Of a stretch of 64,000 nucleotides of DNA, positions 38,641-52,050 are shown in pieces; position 1 is the first letter of the stretch; the number at the start of each line of letters is the position of its first letter. The DNA is from Nymphaea colorata (Eukaryota > Streptophyta > Magnoliopsida > Nymphaeales > Nymphaeaceae): contig NC_045138.2 of assembly GCF_008831285.2 (NCBI RefSeq), positions 28,553,934 to 28,617,933 of the forward strand. The letters are read 5' to 3'. Made by a program: the position numbers and the translations under genes. Below the pieces are notes generated by a model. The model searched no databases, was not told the DNA's origin, and saw only the letters and a list, made by a program, of their open reading frames with translations.

Positions 38641-38794
38641 TAATAGCGTGTTGGAGTCATTTTCTAAGCAAAATGGGCTTATGTTATTTGAAATTTATTG
38701 AATGTGCCACTCTAGCAACCCTTTCATGTCTTTCATTTCAAATTGTAAAGGACTATGTCTCATACGGGAACATGTCCTAATTGACAAGTTGAGC

Positions 38795-39008
38795 GAGAGG
38801 GTTATCCCACCGCCTAGATAAGAGCGAGAGGGTTATCTCACCGCTTAGATAAGAGAGAAGATCACAGTCTTCTTCTTCTTGCCTCCAGGGTTTAGAGTTG
38901 CATGGGTACCAAATGGTGAGATCTATACATGCTTCAACTTGTACATAGGACTCAACGGTACCAAATGGTGAGATCTATACATGCTTCAACTTGTACATAG
39001 GACTCAAC
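38795..39008 (+). repeat. Two short tandem duplications
   Basis: GAGCGAGAGGGTTATC(C/T)CACC plus CTAGATAA occurs twice (about 38791-38852, unit 31 bp). Immediately after, GGTACCAAATGGTGAGATCT through CATAGGACTCAA occurs twice (about 38905-39007, unit about 52 bp, nearly identical). Both look like recent tandem duplications. Confidence 0.8.
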
Positions 39009-39024
39009 CCCCTTTATGGTATAG

Positions 39025-39105
39025 GAGTATATCCACGGGTTTCGAACTTGAGACATGCCAACGCACCCAAAATCCACCGGTGTTGGGGAGCTTCATTAAG
39101 TAGTC
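39025..39105 (-). mobile_element. Possible tRNA-derived SINE head (minus strand)
   Basis: On the minus strand TGGATTTTGGGTGCGTTGG is A-box-like and AAGTTCGAAACCCGTGG is a good B box, about 30-35 bases apart. This is the pattern of a plant tRNA-derived SINE. A tail and target-site duplication were not found. Confidence 0.4.
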
Positions 39106-40500
39106 TAGACACAAATGAAATATGCAGAATCAAACACGGACTCCCTCCCCCTGGTTAAAGGCTTAAACCCAAGGACTTCTAAGTGATGGAAGAAGGTTGA
39201 GAAATCGGTACCTGGGCTGTGTCTCTCTTGGCATTCGAATTAGATTAAACCGATCCAGGTTTGGCTGGTACTGGATATGAAACCTGAATCCAAATTGTGG
39301 ATGTCCAAAAATTATTAGGAATCGAGGCAGGGTCCTAAGCTAAGGTACCATTATGAAGTCCTCCAGCCTGGACGTGCCATCTCTGCATAGTTTGAATTAT
39401 TGGATCAAACCCAAAAGCTGGCGTCCCTGCACCAGCAGCACATGGTGTTCTCCTTCTTCTTCTTTTCTTTTTCCTTTTCTCTTTCTGGGGAGGAGTTTAA
39501 CTTGTTAGGTTCAGATCCAGGACAGAAAAAGCGGGGAATAAATATGAATCATGGAGCTCATATGAACAACCGGAAAGTTTGCTTCACCCCTGCTTTAAGC
39601 AAGGAAAATGATAGCTCTCACTCTTTGAGACCAGAAGGGCCGGATGGAAGCTTCTTGTGCATGTTTCTTGTGAGTGTGTCGGGGTCGAACATACTGTTCA
39701 TGTATTTTTGCATGAGCGAAAGGTTAACAACCCACTGCCTAAAATACATGTACTTTGTATCCACATAATTGTATATAAAGACGCTCCAGTTGCCTTGAAG
39801 ATTGACTAACAATCCTGCCATATGTTGCTCCATGGTTCCCTTTTTTTTTTTTTTATTCAAGGTCAGCTCCAAACACCAAGCCTTACAAGGACAATGCAAA
39901 AAACTCCAGCCAACAATTCAAGCTTAAAACTTCTTCTAGGTTCTTCAACACCATATCTTTCACATTTGATTAGATGCACCTCATTTAATTTTATTTATAT
40001 GTTCCCATGCATCCCATAAATATAGGACACTTCAACTTTTTTCCCTTTCTTATATGAACAAGTATCAAGTAGTCCAATGGACAGCACATGGGATTCCAAT
40101 AGAATAATTATAGTTCTGATTAACTATATTTAATTACAACACTAATTTTTTAAGAATATGAAACAGGCCAAAAAAAAAAAAGATTTATAGTGTCTAGGTG
40201 TTTGTATCACTTGCTTCGAAGTCGGTATATTGCATACTTATACGTAGGAGATTGAATACTCGAAGGCACATCGAATTTGACCACCCTCTCTACATGACCC
40301 CTGGTGAACCAGGGGACTCTGTAACAAGGGGTCAACCTCAATGTGTCCTCGAACCAGTAGCAAAGCCACATATAAGCTGGTATTGATAGTTACTTAGGCC
40401 CCACACCAGCCTCATGCACACTTTTCCTTATTATTTTTTATGTAAGTGTCACTTATCGAAAGGAAGTTTTTAAAATAGTGTCCTTCAGCCAAAAATTTCT
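39106..40500. other. No gene recognised
   Basis: Mixed intergenic sequence. A 122-codon plus-strand frame (39400-39768) and a 93-codon minus-strand frame (39618-39899) overlap and have no motif. A short T run lies at 39840-39855. Confidence 0.35.
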
Positions 40501-40504
40501 TATT

Positions 40505-40735
40505 TTCCACTGCTTAGAGCCACGGGCAGAGCCAAGATTTTCTTTAAGAACGGGCCGACAGTTCAACTTCTGGAACTGAGTAGGGCCAAATTGAATTCAA
40601 ATCCAAAAAATACATGGCACAATTAAAAAATTATATTTCTTTAATGTAAATTTTTTTTTTTCATTGGTCAGAGTGAGGGGGCCATGGCATAGGCGGCCCC
40701 CTCCCTCCCTCTGCCCCTGCTTGGCGCATTAACAC
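40505..40735. mobile_element. MITE-like element with GGGCAGAGCCAAG ends
   Basis: Left edge GGGCAGAGCCAAGATTTTC; right edge GCGGCCCCCTCCCTCCCTCTGCCCCTGCTTGGCG, whose reverse complement begins CGCCAAGCAGGGGCAGAG. The shared GGGGCAGAG / GCCAAG words make short imperfect inverted ends around an AT-rich interior of about 170 bases. Similar GGGGCAGAGCCAAG words at 12903 suggest a family. Confidence 0.4.
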
Positions 40736-40916
40736 TGCCCTCCAACCTGCCCATCTCAGCCAGATGGGTGGTCGAGTGGAATCACTATCAAGATTGACTG
40801 CTCAAATCGATGGGATCTCCTTACGAAAACGGACAAGTGGCGGGCCAGGGTTTCAGGTGTCCGCAATTGGGTCAGGCCCAGTCAAGCTGGTGCAGTGTCC
40901 ATCCCTAGTCCCATGT

Positions 40917-40917
<1 letters not shown>

Positions 40918-40951
<34 letters not shown>
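40918..40951. repeat. (TA)n microsatellite
   Basis: TA run of about 34 bases following a degraded GTCAGGCCCAGTCAAGCTGG block, which recalls the AT-cored repeat family at 3410 and 14460. Confidence 0.9.
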
Positions 40952-40955
<4 letters not shown>

Positions 40956-43459
40956 TAAAAGCCAGATAGATGGTAGCTACTCATCTTGTACCCAACTTGT
41001 TTTACGTCACCTAGACACCAACTGCAACCAATTTGAGTAGACCAGTGGAGTTAACTTATCTGTGAATATGCAGTAAAGATGTTGATATTGATACTTATAA
41101 TAGTTAAGCTGGGGTTGGTTGGTTGAGATCAATTAAGTATTAGGAGACAAGGGACGTGTGGTCGTCGTCCCAACTGATCGGGCACCCGACTTGACAGATT
41201 TGTCGTGGCTGTTAGTGAAGTACGGGATGTGAGTCGATTGGACACATTTGATTGTGGAATATCATCCTGTGAAGTTGTAACATTTGCTCAACTTTCTCTT
41301 GTGAATTATTTTCAGATCAGGTCGGGGCGGCCAGCAAATATTTGGAACTTATGGTCTTAGAAAATATAAGAAAAAGTATAGTCGAGCCAGGTTGAGATCT
41401 AAACTTAAGAGTGGTACATAAAATCCAGTTCGATAAAGGGCTAGGTCCAATCCAAATATGAACCGTTATCCTGTTTGCTACATAATTTACACTCTTCCAG
41501 TAAGTGTAAAACGACATTATCTCATCGGGGAAAAAATCGGATTTAACGCGATGAGACCGACACCGGGACAGTGAAATCTGTGAGCGCGGGACCAAATTCT
41601 TCAAGGGAATCGGTTCCATAATCCTCAGTTCTTCTCGGGTCTGTCTATGCGTGTCGCTGCACCCACAGTCATTTGTATCGGCCGATACGTGTCGTTTCAG
41701 TAAGCAGTTCATTGGAATTTCAGTAAACCCTTGCCCATGACGGCAACCTCATACATGCAATATATTAGATTGGCCAATTAATTAGTCTAAATTTTGTGGT
41801 CATTACTAAATCCGATACGGATCGGAAAGTATCGCCGATTTTTGAAAGGTCCGATACTTGGACGAGTACTTGGCCGGTGGATGGGGCCCACCCTTGTCAT
41901 TTCTCCCTCAGCTTCGTACAGTCGTGATGCACAGAGTTCATGTTCTTTAGTGAATTAAATTACTGAATTACCCTCGCAGTAGACGCCAACCTCCCTTCAC
42001 GTGGGGCTCATGGGAGGGTGTTTTTGGCACTAGCGGAATAAAAGTAATACGAATAATATGGTTTCGAAATTGTTTTTTATTTTTGTGCATTTTTTTTTTT
42101 TTCTCTTTTATGTGAAAGCCAGGTGACAGCGGTGTGCGTGGAATCTCCAGTGGGCCCCACTCTCCCTGTATATCCAGGTGTGGCTTGCCGGCCTGGGGCC
42201 CACTGAATGAGGCCCCAGGCGGCGACTTTGCGTGAAAAATCGCAGGTCTTTTCGACAGCCTGTTATATTCCCGAATCTCGTTTGCAAAGCGATTAGTCGC
42301 TGGGAGAATATACCGCGATATTTTCATATTTGGAGGAAAACTAGGACCTATGCTAGCATATATTATTCTACAATATCTGAAAAATAAAAAGAAATAAAAA
42401 CACATATATTTATTTTTAAAAAATAAAGACATTTTATCAAGTTAGTTTTATAATCTAGTTGTCCTGAAAAATAACTTTGGACGTTATAAACGGCCGATAA
42501 ATGTTAAGATACGGTTTCCATATAGTGCCGTTCCTAAGATCTGAAATCTGGCGCGACATCCAATTAATCGGCGATTAATTGACTGCTGGCGGACAGGAGG
42601 GCCAGTGATTCAGAGACCTCAGCGTCGGCGTTTTTTTGAGTGTCCTGTCCTTGGCCCATTCCTCGCCCTCAAGTAGACATTCTTCTTCTTCACTAGACTC
42701 CAGTCTCTGCCATGAGAAGAGCTCAGCAGGTAAAAACGGGATAAGTTGGGAGATCTTTCACCTGTAGTAGCGCAACCCAATTTCCCATATTATCCAATTT
42801 TTTGTTGATAACTTGGGATTTTCTTGTTATGCTAAGTTTTATACAGAAAACTTGATTTCTCATTGATGACATTCGGATAATCAAAGTTCTTGGGTTGAAG
42901 ATTTGCCAATAAATGAACTGCCAACTAGTTTCGTTTCATGAACTTCGCACTAAATTCTTCTAACTAACTAAAATATCTGTTAAAAGATTTATTTGCAGTA
43001 TCTAACAATAATTTATAAGCAAGGAATAAAAAATTACACGCTTCCGCAAAATATAAAATCATTCGAGAGTTAAAAGCATTGATATATCACGCTACATGCG
43101 TTCGTCCAGAGGAATTTCGTTAGGAAGCTTGTCATTTAGCTGTAATTCCAAAAAGGGACTCCTCTGCATAAAAGCTTTTTCATTTAGCAAATAAGGGTCT
43201 GACCGAGCCCCTTGATATAATATGGGAGTTCGTGTTCCCACGTTTTACAAAAGAAAAATCTTTTTAAGTTTCACCTGTGCCTCTTCTTGGCATTTCTTAT
43301 AACTTTGACACGGTTCTGAAATTTAGTAAAGCAGGTGCCACGAAATATTGTGAAAGATGTAAGGACTGAAAAAGCAAGAGGTTTTCCTTGGGATTCACTG
43401 CCGTTGACACCGTATCCCAGTTTCCCTCTGCCTCGCTGCCACACGGACGTGCTGGAACT

Positions 43460-43463
<4 letters not shown>
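40952..43463. other. No gene assigned; CGATACG-type repeats and upstream region of the LysM kinase
   Basis: At 41640-41860 CGATACGTGTCG, CCGATACGGATCGGAA and TCGCCGA words resemble the block at 60930-61130 and form a dispersed repeat. A 131-codon minus-strand frame (41317-41712) covers part of it and has no motif. 42120-42260 is GC-rich with a short GGGGCCCACTGAATGAGGCCCC inverted repeat. A possible short exon ending ATG..CAG|GTAAAA at 42712-42731 was noted and rejected. The last few hundred bases should contain the promoter of the LysM kinase gene; I could not fix a TATA box. Confidence 0.4.
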
Positions 43464-43506
<43 letters not shown>

Positions 43507-44341
43507 GTGAATCTCGGGTGTGATCTCGGGACGCTCTGTAACTCTCTCTGTTTGATCTCTCTTTCATTTTTCTGTAATACGGCGACGTCTTCCCGCCATC
43601 ATCGTCAATCATCGACGTCCTCTCTGTTCTCTGTCTCTCTCTGTAGAGGCCAGGACTACCCACGTCTCTTCCTCTGTTCGACTGCTCTCTCTCTTTCTGA
43701 GAGACCGTACTTGGCTGAGCATCCGCGGCTTGTTCTTTCTTGTGGATGCTATTGCTGGCCATCACTAACTAACAACCAGCACCGCATCACCTTCATTGCC
43801 GTCTCTCTCTCTCTCTCCCTCTCTATCTCAACGACTTGCGTTTACATTGTAAAAGTCTCACAAAAATTCTTAATCTTTTGCTCCGCAAATATTGCGAGTT
43901 CTTCTCGTTCCTCTCAGTTGACTCTCGACTTCCTGTTCGAATTTTTTGTTCTCTCTCTTCACCTCTTCGTTTTCCCATTCAAATCCTTTCTTCTCTTCAA
44001 GCGTGTTTCTTTCACAATCTCGTGTCTCTCTTTGTCAAGAATTCTCTTGACTCTAGATTTTTCACTCAAGGTTTAGTCTTGACTCTTTTGTGACGAAAGG
44101 ATCCTTTTTTCATTCATCTGTAATGCTCCTTTCTACCCGAGAGAGTATTTCGTAAGTATCTGTTGTTACACTCGAAAAATCACCTATTTATTGCATTTTT
44201 CGCATTGTTGGTGCCACTACTATCATCAAATTTTTTCTCCCTTTGATTTCGGGGTATTTCTTGGCGCTTCATTTTTTGTCAAGGCCGTTCCGCCTTCGTT
44301 TCTTTCTTCTTTTCCTTTGGGAAAATAGTTTTCTTCTTTCC
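43464..44341 (+). promoter_or_regulatory. CT-rich 5' leader region of the LysM receptor kinase gene
   Basis: A pure (CT)n run at 43464-43504 is followed by almost 800 bases very rich in CTCTCT, TTCTTC and TCTTTC. CT-rich leaders are common in plant genes. The transcription start probably lies within or just upstream of this stretch. Open frames through it encode Ser/Leu/Phe-rich low-complexity peptides and are not genes. A leader intron could be present but no clear donor was fixed. Confidence 0.55.
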
Positions 44342-47300
44342 ATGGGACCCCTGCAATCTCACATTCCCCTCATGCCAACATGCCGACTTGCTTTCCTGCT
44401 GTTTCTTCTGAGCTTCCCATCAGTTTTTGCTTCGTCCCTGCCCCTCAGTTGTTCTGATACTTCCCGGGTTTGCACCTCCTTCATGGCCTACAAGGCCGGG
44501 TCCTATCAGACCTTCTCTGAGATTCAGAGCATGTTCGATGTCCTGCCGCCTCAGGTGACTATGGAGCCAAGCTTGGAGCTGGACGGGCACCGTTACCTCT
44601 TCATCAAGAAGAACTGCTCCTGTTTCCCGCCGGTGAAGCGTTACCTGAGCAACACAACTTTCACAGTGAGGGAGAATGATGGGCAAGTTGCAGAAATGGT
44701 TGCTCGCGCCTATCAGGGACTTGCCATCCCGCCCAATTCGACGAGGACGGTGCACACTGGTGCTGTGGTCTCCCTGCGTTTGCTTTGTGGGTGTTCTAGC
44801 AGCCTGTGGAACTATCTTCTGACTTATGTCCTGCAAGAAGGGGACACGGTGGCATCATTAGCCAGTAGATTCGGCGTGAGCATGGCAGATATTGAGAGCC
44901 TCAATGGCATTGGCGATCCGAGCCTCATGTCCGTTGGGAAGGCTTATTACATGCCATTAAATTCGGGTCTGTTCTTGGTACTTTTAGCAAGCATTTTATT
45001 GCCGAATGTTTTTGAGTTATTTCGATGATGGTGCTTTAGAATGTCAATTTGTTGACCTTACCGTGTTCTTCAAGTTTAGGCGGAACCCTTACATGTATCC
45101 TAGTTGTTGGTATAACCAAGTCCATCGCCTTCGTTTCTTTGTAGATGTTGGTTTGGCGGTGTGTTGTGTTGTTAATTATCTGACCTCTGAGCTGCGTCTG
45201 TTCAGTTCTTATGTCATCGTTTTAGTACTTCTAATATTGTGGGGGATAGCTAAAACCATAGCAGAACAGTTTCTTATAACCTGGAGTGAATTCATTGAGG
45301 CCCACCATTGATCAGGCAGTGCAATCTGTTCCTGCCCTGCAAATTTCTCATCGTTATTGATTTCATACCCATGCTTCTGGTCTTCCTCTTTGATTTACAA
45401 CGTCCAGTGTTTAAATCGATTTCTCTTTATTTATTGATTTGAAATTTTAAATATATAATTCAGTTTCTTCCCTAACACAAAAGATGATGGTTGCACGAAC
45501 CAAAGCAGTAGGGACTGTAAGAAGCATTAAATGCTAAACATCTTCTCAATGGTGCCCACATGCAACAAGCAGATATTATCGCCCTCTGTTGTTATCTCCA
45601 CGGAACAATGGTGGATTTGTCAAGATAAGCCGATTGTTGATGCATCTTCTGGCATTATTTACATGAGAATTTTGTATTATAGATGTTGGTTTGTTTAATT
45701 CATTAACATAATTAGTTAACCTTTCTCTCAAATATAAGCAATAGTTGGGCTGCTTTAAGTTCTAATGTGGAGATAAGTGGCTGAAACTAAACTTCTTGCC
45801 ATACTTTTATTGCAGTTCCTGGTGTACCTTACTCCCCACCTGTTGCAACTTCACCCGCTCATCCACCAGTAGCTCTCAACCCATCAGGTATATCGCTCAT
45901 CAAAGTTTGTTACTTCCTATCGTCTTATATATATTTATGATGAAAGATGTAATCATAAAACTCTCTAATAGTTTGACATAGTTATGTTTTTCTGCATCTT
46001 GTGTTCCACTATGTATTACTTTTATCCATGTTATATCTTATTGATATAAGTACTAGTTCTCAATATTTTTTGATCTGGTAATCTGGGTACAAGTCCATTG
46101 TGTCTGTTTTATCATGCGGTCAACTTATGGTCAACATGTAGGGATTGAAATAACTAAGTTTACAATGTATTGGTTAGTGGTGGTCATCTAATTATATATT
46201 CCAAAACAGAAAATATAATTGCTGTTCCTAGAAGCATTGTAGTACCCATAATAGATCTAGTTCCCCATTAGGTTTGCAATCTGGTAAAATTCAGACCATG
46301 AGATCCTCTTCTATCAGACAATAAGGTCTATTAGACAAAAAGTACTTGTAAGTAATTGATCATATTCCAGTAACGGCCTTGTGCCCTGTATCACACAGCA
46401 CCGTAGCCTGGATGCAAGCCAATTGTTTTTAGATTTTTAGTTAATGATAGACACTGGAAAGCTCCACCACTTAGAGGGCCTTGTAAGGTGCAGCAGAATT
46501 GTGCGGTGTATATAGGCATCTGGCTTGTGCATGATTCGAATTGAGTAAAGTATAGCACTACAGATTCACAGTTCTATGAGCTTCATATTTTAGTGATCGC
46601 CATGGTCATAATTTTCTTCATGTTGTTCCAGAATGTAACTAAATATTCATGTATTTATCTGTCTTGCAGATGTTCAAGTTCATCACTCTGATCATTTTCC
46701 AATAGGATGGACGTTGGCCGGCATAGGACTTGGGCTGGTCCTAATATTAGCTATTCTATTGTGCATCTGGTGTAAAATGTATTTCTGCTGCTCCCAGGTC
46801 CAACTGGGGCATGAGAAGAACCCTGACAAGAAAAGTTATAAGTTTCACATTCTTCAAGGATCAAATTTCTGCTATCCATCTGGAAGGTATATATGCTGCA
46901 AGTCTGGGAAGCCAAATACTGAATTTGCCATCAGTAACCAGATTAATATTCCCAAAGGTAGGATTATCTTTTTTTTTTTCATATTAAGTTGGAAGTATAG
47001 TAGTCACTCTTCTGTGGTGATCGGTGATCAGTCTTTCTATAAAAATAAATAATAAATAAATCATTTCTTGAACTTTTCTTCTTCCTGTTTCATGTCATGG
47101 TAAGAAATTGTCTAGTACCTATCTATTTTCCCTGCATCTTGTCGAATGTGTGTTGTTATCTCCACTCATTATTGGCATAATTTCAACAAGTTTCATGTTT
47201 AATCATCGAAACCTTGGAGATTTCCTTGATGATATTGGATAAAATGATAGATGTTGTGCACATCTGTGCTACTTTTCCTTTTCAAGCATTTTTTTTGTTT

Positions 47301-50300
47301 TATTATAAGAATCAAACGACAATTGACAATTTGGTAGCACATGAGTTTTGATGAGATGGTTATTATTTTCTTGTCTTTCTTTTGCCTTTTCCCCACTTTT
47401 CCTTCTAATTTAAATAATAAAATTTAAACTTGTACAGATATGGCTGGTGTATTTCATGCGGACAAGCCAGTAATCTTTACCTATGAAGAGATTCTCTCCT
47501 CAACAGAAGGTTTCTCTGACTCGAATCTCTTGGGACATGGTACATATGGTTCAGTGTACTATGCAATGCTTCGTGATCAGGCACGTTTTTCCTTTTTTTT
47601 TTTTTTGCCATATTTCTGTTCATATTAGTTTCCCATAATTCGATGTCTGACATATTGGTTTTTAACCTCTGGAGTTGGTCTGTCATTTTATTTCTGTTCC
47701 CATCGTTTTTAACATCTGTCTCTGATATTGCCCTCCAGGAGGTTGCTATCAAAAGAATGACAGCTACAAAAACTAAGGAGTTTATGGCCGAGATCAAGGT
47801 TCTGTGCAAGGTTCACCATACAAACTTGGTAATCTCCCATGTCTTTGCTTCTCATTTCTCACACGATTTACAGTATAATTTTCTTCCATAATCTGCATAC
47901 TGAATTTGTTCTTGACTTTGTCAAGGTAGAATTAATTGGTTATGCAGCAAGTGAAGACGAACTTTTCCTTGTTTATGAGTATGCACATAAGAGTTCTCTT
48001 GCAAGCCATCTACATGATCCTCAAAGTAAGGGTATGTCTGCATCAGCCTATAGCTGTTTTTTGTCAGTGTTTTACATTTTGAACCGATTGTGTCCTTAAT
48101 ATTAACAAGTGAACATGAAACATGTGGATGACGTGATGAAAATACGGACCTCAGTATGACGAGGCATAGGACAGGTGTAGGTTGTCAAATTCTGGTTATG
48201 CAGAGGTACCTTACACTGAAAATCAAGTAACGTATAAGTGCATCATAACCCAATAATCCAACATCTAAATGGTTCTGTTCTGCTTAAGTTAATGCATCAA
48301 AAACACCAAGCCAAACTATGCATCTGTGTTTGTTTAAGTGTCCTTTTATTTTTTTGGTAGGCCTTTTAGCTTGCTTCTTTGCGATTGTTTGCTTTTAACC
48401 TAGAAAATGTGTATGTAATTTCTTCAAGAGAAAATCATGCCATTAACTGTTAAATGATATAAAGTTAACTTTATTGTTATCTTAGACTAGTAAAGTAAAA
48501 ATGTGTTTGAGCCCCTAGCATCCCCAGAAAGCCTGTCTTCATCCTTCTGTTAGTCTATCTTGAAAGGAAGTCTAGATGATAGGTTCTTCTTTTCTTCGAT
48601 ATTCTCTATTGTCAGGGGCTATTTTCCCCTCCCCATGTCAAATCAAATTTTTTACTTTTTGATGATTCAATAAATCTGTCATGACATGTTATTCATCTTG
48701 ATATAGCTCTCTCATGCTACGTTCTAATGTTTTTATGTACTTGTTCAGGACATACATCTCTTTCTTGGATTTCTCGAGTTCAAATTGCCCTTGATGCTGG
48801 AAGAGGGCTAGAGTACATACATGAGCATACCAAAGCCCATTATGTGCATCGTGACATCAAAAGTAGCAATATTCTGCTTGATAATGCCCTTAGAGCCAAG
48901 GTACTTAATTTTGGTTATTTTCACTTGGTACCCTATGCATATCTCATCTGTTCTTTGCATACAGATCTCCGACTTTGGACTAGCAAAACTTGTTGGGAAA
49001 ACCAGTGATGGAGAAGCTTCTACTACAAGGGTCGTTGGTACTTTCGGCTATTTGGCTCCAGAGTGAGTAAACTTCTTAAGTCAATCTCTTTCACTCTGTT
49101 GTTTAGTTTTGTTCTCTAGTTATGTTAATCAACACAATTATATTTTCCTTTACATCGAGAACAGATACTTGAACGATGGCCAAGCATCAACAAAGAGTGA
49201 TGTTTATGCATTTGGCGTTGTGCTTTTCGAGCTAATTTCCGGGAGAGAGGCAATAACAAGGACAGATGGCAGAGTGAATGTTGGCATTGAAAGACGATCA
49301 CTTGCATCAATTGTAAGTGATGCTTTCTCATATTTTAGTCATCTGATATAACTTTTAGAATTTAGAAGGTACTAGGATTCTGACAACATCTTTTGAATCA
49401 AAGATGCAGTCTTTCTCATAAACAAGTAAGCTTGGGAAGTCACATATTGAATATCAGATCTGAATGTATAAATACAGTCTTATCTGGAATAATATTCTTT
49501 TGTTTTGCATAATTTGTCATTGCTTTTTCAGTTCATGCAAACCAAGCTTATAGCTACTGCTAGTGACTGTGCAAACCATATTATCTATTCATAATGGCTG
49601 TTCTGTTTGTAGCTGCCTATTTTTATTGGTCTAGCATGAAATTTTGGACTTTGAATCATTTTATTCTTTGTAGCAAGGTGTGGAATAGAAATCTTGAGAC
49701 CAGTGTTTGTGAACCATGAACTTGGGTTAGTGCTTTTGTAACTTGGCTTATCTCCATTGATTCAAGGATGCAGCTTTAGATATCATGCTTTTCATTATCT
49801 GGATGAATGGCTAGTAGAAAAATACCTCGGGCCATAATTTAGTCATTTTCATGATAATGAATGTTGAAAGTTTCCTTCAAATTTCTTGAAACTTGGACAG
49901 CAGATTTGCTTTCAATAGGAATCCCAATTAGTATCTGTAGTAGTAACAAGGGTTCCCTCTTTTCTCACACAAGTTCCTGCAAGCCTTGTTAATGAAATTC
50001 CTTCTATCTTGAAATTGAATGTATGCTGTTCGATTAGATATTAAGGAAGCTGGATTTTTTTTCTTCAAGCACAAAGGTTGCTCCTGTCAGTCTCTTTTCT
50101 AGAGAAGCATGGTGTAGTATGTTACTAATGGCATGCTTTTTTAGTGATGGTCCTTTCTGTGTTAATGTCCTTCGCTAAACTTTTCTGACACTTGAAACTA
50201 TTTGGCCTAGCAACCATGGCTAATGCACATAGTGATTCCATTTCTTACTTTGTTCTGGCAGTGGATAAACTATAATCCTGCAAATTATTCTTTTCCGATA

Positions 50301-52050
50301 TGATTTGTGGATTTGCACTGTTGTCTTACTCACTCACTTCCTCCGTGCAAAACTTATGGGGAGATTTGAGTAGATTAGTTGATATAGAAGGTACAGTGTT
50401 CATGGGGAGGAGCATCTACCCTTGGCTGGGTCATGGGACCCAAGTGAATTGATTGTTGTGTCCTGCAAACATTTTGTGCTTATGTACCATTGAAATATGC
50501 ACTTTGCAGCAATAGTTCTTCACATAAAAAGTGTTCTAATCAACTAATTATTTGTTTTGAGGATCAAGGAGAGCGCTGCAACATATAAGAATGTAGTGGC
50601 AGTTTACAGATACCAGATTCAAATTTTTTTTATGTAGAATCTAGATGTTAGTTCTCAAGGGCCTGATTTTGAGGATAAAACTGCATTTACCTTAACATTC
50701 TTTCAGAGCCTGTCTAGTTCTTTTCGATATTTTTAGGTGAGAGTGATTTATGGTATTTTGATCTCTTTCCCTCATTATTGTGCAAGCGTATAACAAATAT
50801 TCATGAGTTCTCACATAAACTTGATCCGCTGGATGAGGTGGAATATGTTTCAAGGCCTAAGTTATCTTCCTTTGGAACATTGAACTATAGATGCTAGCTG
50901 CACTTCAGAACTGTCCTAACGCAATGGGCATGACAAGCTTGAAAGGTTGCATCGACTCCAGCCTCATGGATTTGTATCCTCATGATTGTGTGTACAAGGT
51001 GTGACCTCTCTCTCTCGTGTGCTCTCTTGCTCTGTCTCTCTTCACGCACATCTGAATTTAATTTTCCTTATGTACTTTATTTCTCTATTAACTGCCTCTC
51101 TTTTTTCTGTTCTGATCTCTTTTGGATATATGATGTTCTCATTCTATGTTGGTTCTGTTGAAATTTCTTTAAATGCCTTTTAGAATGTATACTTTTTATC
51201 GACTCAATTCCTTTGTTATACCTTGCAAGGACATTTCATCACTCACTATTTCTTCTGCATGGATTATTTATTCTTCAATCAATTTCTTTGTACTGTGGAA
51301 CTAGTCCTACCATAGTTTAAGAGAAATGCTTTCTCAAAACTAGCTTGGACACGCTAACCTAGTGCCCTTGTCTTCTTTGATCTATAGAGTAAGAAGTTTG
51401 GCATAAATTGTCCTTGGCTGTTAGGGCAGTCATGGTTTAAGTTTCTGAAGTCATCTCCAACATTTAATCATCCCCTAATGGTCAATTTCTCATAATACCA
51501 CCAAAAGAGCTTCTGTATAATACTGCGGATGCATGAACACCTTGTCCAGAGGGGTTGAAGTATGTTTATTGCATGGTACCAATTCCCGTGCAGGACAATT
51601 GATGTAGGTTTACATGATGAGGTTGAGGCGGTACATCCAAGAGTCCTTGCCGCTCCTTCTTAGAGGGTTTAGGTTTTTATTTGCACAAATTTCCTTCTTG
51701 ATTTGTAACCAGAATTATTCCCCTATTGTTCTATAGTAGGGAACCCGTGAACGTAACTCACTCCGCTACTGGATAGCATTTTCTAGTTACCTTTCCATTT
51801 TATTTGCTTTCTGCTATCCTGCAGAAAAATACTGGCGGTGTTCCTTTGAACTGTTATACTTACCTACTTTTTTTTCGTTATGAAGATGGCTATGTTGGCA
51901 AAGCAGTGTGTCGATGCCGAACCAATTCTACGGCCAGATATGAAGCAAGTGGTGATCGCACTTTCACAGATCCTCTTGTCCTCGATAGAATGGGAAGCGA
52001 CATTAGCTGGCAACAGCCAAGTTTTCAGCGGCCTTGTGCAAGGCAGATGA
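44342..52050 (+). CDS. LYK3: LysM domain receptor-like kinase, Arabidopsis LYK3 type
   Basis: Plasma-membrane receptor kinase of the LysM family; relatives sense chitin or other N-acetylglucosamine ligands, and Arabidopsis LYK3 (At1g51940) modulates immunity and ABA responses. Eleven exons: 44342-44966, 45816-45887, 46670-46957, 47438-47580, 47739-47828, 47926-48031, 48749-48900, 48965-49062, 49165-49312, 50891-50998, 51886-52050; 664 residues, close to the 650-odd usual. Signal peptide about 1-31; LysM ectodomain 32-210 with NCSC and CGCSS cysteine pairs; Pro-rich stalk 210-240; membrane segment about 247-267; kinase about 355-635. Glycine loop GHGTYGSV 361-368, Lys 381, Glu 394, HRD 475-477, Asn 482, DFG 495-497, APE 523-525: all catalytic residues present, so an active RD kinase. 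The C-terminus ends [23 protein letters not shown] as in the family. Intron 4 uses a GC donor. ATG 44342 was chosen over 44243 and 44372 for its G at +4 and signal-peptide length. Confidence 0.95.

Noticed and set aside
42712-42731. ATGAGAAGAGCTCAGCAG followed by GTAAAA, resembling a short first exon upstream of the LysM kinase
   Set aside because: The kinase already has a complete signal peptide and start at 44342, no acceptor linking the two was found, and six codons are too few to judge.
43271-44093. Open frames of 164 and 189 codons on opposite strands upstream of the LysM kinase
   Set aside because: They translate the CT-rich leader and (CT)n run; composition is low complexity and no motif is present.
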